Of a stretch of 35,938 nucleotides of DNA, positions 31,993 through 35,938 are shown one piece after another. The notes below the pieces were generated by a model. It was not told the origin of the DNA. It made no database searches and saw only the letters and a program-made list of their open reading frames with translations. The position numbers and the translations under genes were made by a program. How positions within the stretch are numbered: position 1 is the first letter of the stretch; each line of letters starts with the position of its first letter. The stretch covers positions 1 through 35,938 of the forward strand of contig NZ_BBIQ01000030.1 in NCBI RefSeq assembly GCF_000730565.1, given 5' to 3'. Source of the DNA: Pseudomonas fulva NBRC 16637 = DSM 17717. GTDB taxonomy: Bacteria; Pseudomonadota; Gammaproteobacteria; Pseudomonadales; Pseudomonadaceae.

Positions 31993-32885
31993 GCCTGGTA
32001 CACCGGCACGGGGTGGCACCAGCGGTCCTTGTACTCGCGGTCGGCACGGCCGAACGAGAACCGCAATGGCTTGTTGCGCGCGCGGGCGTCTTCCCAGGCG
32101 GCCTGGGTGTTGAGGAAACTCAACACGCTGCCGGGGCTGAACGCCTTGGTCTCGGGGTCGACGCCGCCATTGACGTATTCGACGCTGATCCACTCAGGCG
32201 CCTCGACGCGGTACACCAGCTGGATGGCGATAGGCTTGTTTTCGAGCAGCAGGACCGAGCCGATCAGCAGGTCCCGCAGCCGCGCGATCACGTCGCCCAT
32301 GCGCTCGGCGCCGGTGGCTGCGAACCCCCAGCGACGCTGGAAAAGGTCGCAATACATGGCGGCGATGGTAGCGGCATCGAAGTCGCTGATCGGCCGCACC
32401 ACGCCACCGGCTTCTTCCAGTAACCGCAGCTCACGGCGCTGGTTGTAACGGAATTTCTTCGACAGGTCTTCGGGCGCACGGGCCATCGCCAGCTGTTCTT
32501 TCTGCGCCTTGAGACCAACAAAGCGGCCCTGGTTCAGCTCGGACAGGTAGCGTGCGCCATGGCGCAGCGGCGCAGCGGCGTCGGCCGCCGCCGGCAGGAT
32601 GATTTCGGCATTGCCCAGGTCAAACAACGCCTTCTTGCCGCTGCGCTTGAGCACGTCCTTGGACAGCGCCAGGTGGCGCCCCCAGGTGGGAATGGCCGCC
32701 TTGAGCTCCCCGCCATGGTGCCAGGCCAGGTAACGCACGGGGATCTGCGCCAGGTCCGCCAACTGCGAGACCACCAGGGGATGAGTGGCGACACTGCCGC
32801 CGAAACGCGCCCAGGCCTGGGCATAGGTTTGCGCGTCAATGACTTGCCAGCCACGCTCGCGCAGGGCTTTTACATGATTGAACAT
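31989..32885 (-). CDS. mig-14: Mig-14 family protein (antimicrobial peptide tolerance)
   Basis: 298 residues from ATG 32885, which overlaps the stop of the WapH-like gene by one base (TGATG). The N-terminal in-frame region up to 32990 lies inside that gene. Family-type segments include RYLAWHHGGELKAAIPTWGRHLALSKDVLK, YNQRRELRLLEEAGG and AWEDARARNKPLRFSFG. The C-terminal half looks like a GNAT/FemX-type acyltransferase fold (EWISVEYVNGGVDPETKAFSPGS). Homologues in Salmonella and P. aeruginosa contribute to resistance to cationic antimicrobial peptides and lie near LPS genes. Mechanism unknown. Predicted to be inner-membrane associated. Confidence 0.85.
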   Translation of the reverse strand: MFNHVKALRERGWQVIDAQTYAQAWARFGGSVATHPLVVSQLADLAQIPVRYLAWHHGGELKAAIPTWGRHLALSKDVLKRSGKKALFDLGNAEIILPAAADAAAPLRHGARYLSELNQGRFVGLKAQKEQLAMARAPEDLSKKFRYNQRRELRLLEEAGGVVRPISDFDAATIAAMYCDLFQRRWGFAATGAERMGDVIARLRDLLIGSVLLLENKPIAIQLVYRVEAPEWISVEYVNGGVDPETKAFSPGSVLSFLNTQAAWEDARARNKPLRFSFGRADREYKDRWCHPVPVYQA

Positions 32886-34012
32886 CAGGCCCCCACCAAC
32901 GCGCGAACCTGGGGCAGTTGCCAGAAGGTATCGCGCACCGCCTGGTCCGAGAAACGCTCGCGCAGGCGTTCGAGCATATGCTCGGCGCACGCCTGGCGTT
33001 GCGAGTCGTCCAGCGCAGCCATGCGTTCGAGGCCTTGCGCCAGCTGGCTGGCCTCGCCCAGTGGGAACAGCATGCCGACACCCTCGACCACTTCCCGCGC
33101 GCCGCCACAGGCCGTGGCCAGCACCGGGACGCCAGCGACCATGGCTTCGAGCAGGACCATGCCGAAAGGCTCATGGTCGGAACTCAAGGCGAACACGTCG
33201 AAGGCCTGGAAATAGCGACGCGCATCGGGCACCTGCCCCAGGAAGTCGACCTGATCGGCAACGCCCAGCTCGCGGGCCAGGGCCTTCAGTTTGGGTTCCA
33301 GGCGGCCCTTGCCCAGGATGGCCAGGCGCGCACCACCCGGCAAGGCCGGCAATGCCTGGGCAAAGCCGCGCAGCAAGGTGGCCTGGTCCTTGTCCGGGTG
33401 CAACCGACCGACATTGCCCACCACCCAGGCCTGCGCATCCAGCCCCAAGGCTTCGCGTGCCTCGGCACGCGGTACCAGGGCAGCTTGCAGGGCCGCGATG
33501 TCGATGCGGTTGTACAGCGTCTGGATGCGCTCGGCGGGCCACTGCGCCAGGCAGCGGCGCATGTCGTCGCGCACTGCGTCGGATACACCCAGCAGGCTCA
33601 AGCGCTTGCTGAACAGGTTGGCGAACAGGCGCCGGCCTTTGCGCTCATAGTCGCCAAAGGCATGGTGCACGCCTATCACCGGTAACCGGGTACCGAGCAA
33701 GGCGACGTAGATCGGCTTGAAGCGGTGAGCTATGCAGAACGCGAAGTTGCGCTGGGCCGCGACCTTGCGCAACGCCCGAATCGCGCCAAGCTTCAGGCCA
33801 CGGACCGCCTTGGAGCTGAACTCCAGAAACAGCACTTCATCCGACGCACAGCCGGCCGCCACCTGCGGGTCGGCTGCGCCGGTCAGAAACACGGTCGTAA
33901 CCTTGTAGCCGCTGCCCTCGAACAGGCTGGCGTATTGACGGGCACAATCCAGGAAAGGCCCGTCATAGCCATGGCAGAACTGCAGGATGCGCGGTTCAGA
34001 GCGGCTGTTCAT
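32885..34012 (-). CDS. wapH: Family 4 glycosyltransferase, WapH-like
   Basis: 375 residues from ATG 34012, giving MNSRSEPRILQFCHGYDG; ATG 34039 is in the carbamoyltransferase frame region and less likely. The start overlaps the carbamoyltransferase stop by 17 bases. GT-B fold: VVGNVGRLHPDKDQATLLRG, ILGKGRLEPKLKAL and EX7E in DHEPFGMVLLEAM. The N-terminal half has CIAHRFKPIYVALLG, similar to the Ssg-like enzyme, so the two are paralogues. In P. aeruginosa PA5004 (WapH) adds a glucose in the outer core. The match is by position and family. Confidence 0.85.
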   Translation of the reverse strand: MNSRSEPRILQFCHGYDGPFLDCARQYASLFEGSGYKVTTVFLTGAADPQVAAGCASDEVLFLEFSSKAVRGLKLGAIRALRKVAAQRNFAFCIAHRFKPIYVALLGTRLPVIGVHHAFGDYERKGRRLFANLFSKRLSLLGVSDAVRDDMRRCLAQWPAERIQTLYNRIDIAALQAALVPRAEAREALGLDAQAWVVGNVGRLHPDKDQATLLRGFAQALPALPGGARLAILGKGRLEPKLKALARELGVADQVDFLGQVPDARRYFQAFDVFALSSDHEPFGMVLLEAMVAGVPVLATACGGAREVVEGVGMLFPLGEASQLAQGLERMAALDDSQRQACAEHMLERLRERFSDQAVRDTFWQLPQVRALVGA

Positions 34013-35753
34013 AGGCGGCAGCGCCGTCCTTGACGACAAGGATGTCTTCCATGATCAGGTACTGCAGATCCGAGCCGAAGAACATGTTCAGGGCATCGGT
34101 CGGCGAGCAGATCATCGGTTCGCCCCGGCGATTGAGCGAGGTATTCAGCGAGACGCCATTGCCGGTCAGGTCTTCGAGCGCCTTCATCATGTCGTAGTAG
34201 CGCGGGTTGTATTCGCGCTTGAGCACTTGGGCACGGGAGGTGCCGTCCTCATGGACCACTTCTGGCACGCGGGTTTTCCACTCTTCAGCCACTTCGAAGG
34301 TGAAGGTCATGAATGGCGCCGGATGGTCGACCTTGATCATTTGCGGGGCGACCGTATCGAGCATGGACGGGCAGAAGGGTCTCCAGCGCTCACGGAACTT
34401 GATCTGCTCGTTGATGCGGTTGGCAACGCCCGGCACGCTCGGGCAGCCAATGATCGAGCGACCACCCAGGGCACGCGGGCCGAACTCCATGCGGCCCTGG
34501 AACCAGGCCACCGGGTTGCCATCGACCATGATCTTGGCGATGCGCTGCGGCATGTCGTCGAGCTTGCGCCATTTCGGGGCGTTGGGATGACGAGCACAGG
34601 CCGCGATCACATCTTCGTTGGAGTAGGACGGGCCAAGGTAGACGTGCTCCATCTTCTCGACCGGCACGCCGCGGGCGTGGGACACGTAGGCTGCCGCGCC
34701 CACTGCCGTACCGGCGTCACCGGAGGCCGGCTGCACGAACAGCTCCTTCACATCGGAACGGGCAATGATCTTCTGGTTGAGTTTCACGTTCAGCGCACAA
34801 CCGCCGGCGAACGCCAGCTTGCCGGTTTCGCGCAGGGTATCGCCCAGGTAGTGGTCGATCATCTGCAGGGCGATCTTCTCGAACAGCGCCTGCATGCTGG
34901 CTGCGTAATGGATGTACGGCTCGTCGGCGATGTCGCCTTCGCGCTTGGGCCCCAGCCACTCGATCAGCTTGGGCGAGAAGTAGAAGCCCTTGCCTTTTTC
35001 CTTGTAGCGACGCAAGCCGATGACGTTGGCGTAATCGGTGTTGATCACCAACTCGCCGTTTTCGAAACTGGCCAGGCGCGAGAAGTCATATTTGCTGGCA
35101 TCGCCGTACGGCGCCATGCCCATGACCTTGAACTCACCGTCGAGCATTTCGAAACCGAGGAATTCGGTAATAGCGCCGTACAGGCCACCCAGGGAATCCG
35201 GATCGAAGAACTCCTTGATCTTGTGGATCTTGCCGTTCTCGCCGTAGCCGAAGAAGGTGGTGGCGTACTCGCCTTTGCCGTCGATGCCCAGGATCGCGGT
35301 CTTTTCCTTGAAGCCCGAGCAGTGGTAGGCGCTGGAGGCATGAGCCAAGTGATGTTCCACGGGCTCGATCTTGACCTTTTTCGGGTCGAAGCCCAGCTGC
35401 TCCAGACACCAGACGATCTTCTTGCGGTAGCGCTTGTAGCGGCGGTTGCCCATCAGGATCGCGTCGAGGGCGCGGTCCGGTGCGTACCAGTAGCGCTTGG
35501 CGTAGTGCCAGCGCGCCTTGCCGAACAGGCTGATGGGCGCGAACGGGATGGCAATGACATCGACGTCGGCGGGCTTGATGCCGGCTTGTTCCAGGCAGAA
35601 CTTCGCCGATTCGTAGGGCATGCGGTTTTTCGCATGCTTGTCGCGCACGAAACGCTCTTCTTCGGCGGCGGCAATCAGCTTGCCGTCGATGTACAGGGCC
35701 GCGGAAGGGTCATGGCTGAGGGCGCCGGACAGGCCAAGAATCGTCAATGCCAA
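33996..35753 (-). CDS. NodU/TobZ-family O-carbamoyltransferase for LPS core
   Basis: 585 residues. It transfers a carbamoyl group from carbamoyl phosphate, via carbamoyl-AMP, to a sugar hydroxyl. The N-terminal Kae1-like domain has SHDPSAAL (His14-Asp15) and the metal-binding EHHLAHASSAYH (His134, His135, His138). GIDGKGEYATTFFGYGENG, FAGGCALNVKLNQ and AWFQGRMEFGPRALGGRS are typical of the C-terminal NodU domain. It is probably the WapO-type enzyme (PA5005) that carbamoylates heptose in the inner core. Start is TTG at 35753, with AGAGG about 8 bases upstream; no better ATG is in frame. First gene of this minus-strand operon inside the window. Confidence 0.93.
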   Translation of the reverse strand: MALTILGLSGALSHDPSAALYIDGKLIAAAEEERFVRDKHAKNRMPYESAKFCLEQAGIKPADVDVIAIPFAPISLFGKARWHYAKRYWYAPDRALDAILMGNRRYKRYRKKIVWCLEQLGFDPKKVKIEPVEHHLAHASSAYHCSGFKEKTAILGIDGKGEYATTFFGYGENGKIHKIKEFFDPDSLGGLYGAITEFLGFEMLDGEFKVMGMAPYGDASKYDFSRLASFENGELVINTDYANVIGLRRYKEKGKGFYFSPKLIEWLGPKREGDIADEPYIHYAASMQALFEKIALQMIDHYLGDTLRETGKLAFAGGCALNVKLNQKIIARSDVKELFVQPASGDAGTAVGAAAYVSHARGVPVEKMEHVYLGPSYSNEDVIAACARHPNAPKWRKLDDMPQRIAKIMVDGNPVAWFQGRMEFGPRALGGRSIIGCPSVPGVANRINEQIKFRERWRPFCPSMLDTVAPQMIKVDHPAPFMTFTFEVAEEWKTRVPEVVHEDGTSRAQVLKREYNPRYYDMMKALEDLTGNGVSLNTSLNRRGEPMICSPTDALNMFFGSDLQYLIMEDILVVKDGAAAYEQPL

Positions 35754-35822
35754 GGGATAGGCCTCTTCATTCGGTAGAGATGCGCCAGCGGCCCGGTGGG
35801 CGGGTGGCGGCTAAAAGGCGGG

Positions 35823-35828
35823 ATTATA
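35823..35828 (-). promoter_or_regulatory. Probable -10 box of the LPS core operon
   Basis: On the minus strand a consensus TATAAT lies 70 bases upstream of the carbamoyltransferase start. No strong -35 is visible at 16-18 bases, so an activator or another sigma element may help. A small leader of about 60 bases would result. Confidence 0.55.
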
Positions 35829-35938
35829 ACGCAAAGCGCAGCGTACGCATGCCTCTGCAAAGGCTACGCCTTCGGCCACGGCACAAACTCCACAAGCACG
35901 GCAACCGCGCAACTTGTCCATCACGCGGTCACTGTGGG

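Noticed and set aside
1..35938. tRNA, rRNA, CRISPR array, IS element, prophage or integrase genes
   Set aside because: None seen on either strand; genes are typical core chromosomal families with conserved order.

Overview
This is a GC-rich chromosomal window that reads as a fluorescent pseudomonad, most likely the Pseudomonas putida group. The case rests on the proteins (ParC, ParE, ThiC, TolC, HldE, MsbA, carbamoyltransferase), on P. putida-style palindromic intergenic repeats, and on a gene order I recall from P. putida KT2440 and from P. aeruginosa PAO1 (roughly PA4964 to PA5005). No database was searched. Essentially every stretch is occupied by ordinary chromosomal genes. I see no prophage, IS element, integrase, tRNA, rRNA or CRISPR array.

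Layout. (1) 90-9453, minus strand: nudF, a DUF1249 gene, cpdA, yqiA, parE, a phytase-like periplasmic protein, a retropepsin-like membrane protease, parC and an orphan PqiC-type lipoprotein. Genes are mostly coupled by 4-base overlaps, and several use GTG or TTG starts. The only break is a 294-base gap between cpdA and yqiA. (2) 9639-13923: an RsiV/DUF3298-type lipoprotein on the plus strand, then the thiamine module thiC-cytX on the minus strand, led by a clear TPP riboswitch. (3) 13962-15540: tolC on the plus strand with its own promoter, followed by a REP-like repeat. (4) 15581-18170: waaA (Kdo transferase) 11 bases downstream of a LysR regulator, which is divergent from a small multidrug resistance transporter. 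A perfect 8-base inverted repeat sits between the divergent genes. (5) 18275-21277, plus strand: an FAD oxidoreductase, an aldo/keto reductase and a divergent Nudix-like protein, of unknown pathway. (6) 21347-24703, minus strand: hldE (heptose precursor synthesis) and msbA (lipid A flippase). (7) 24851-27917, plus strand: an O-antigen ligase fused to a kinase-like domain, and a membrane acyltransferase. (8) 27894-35753, minus strand: a tightly coupled LPS outer-core and envelope operon with carbamoyltransferase, a WapH-like glycosyltransferase, Mig-14, a DnpA-like PIG-L deacetylase, an Ssg-like glycosyltransferase, a GT2 glycosyltransferase and a CatB-type acetyltransferase.

How the genes work together. 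The right two thirds is LPS assembly: Kdo transfer, heptose supply, lipid A-core flipping, core glycosylation and decoration, and O-antigen ligation. The left third couples topoisomerase IV to housekeeping hydrolases and small envelope proteins. The thiamine block lies between tolC and nudF, which are neighbours or near-neighbours in many gammaproteobacteria.

The most interesting observations are the WaaL-kinase fusion whose kinase catalytic loop lacks the usual Asp, the Nudix-like protein with an altered Nudix box, the two envelope proteins inserted between parE and parC, the perfect palindrome in the LysR/SMR intergenic region, and the structured thiC-cytX spacer. I did not find a clearly novel defence or mobile system.
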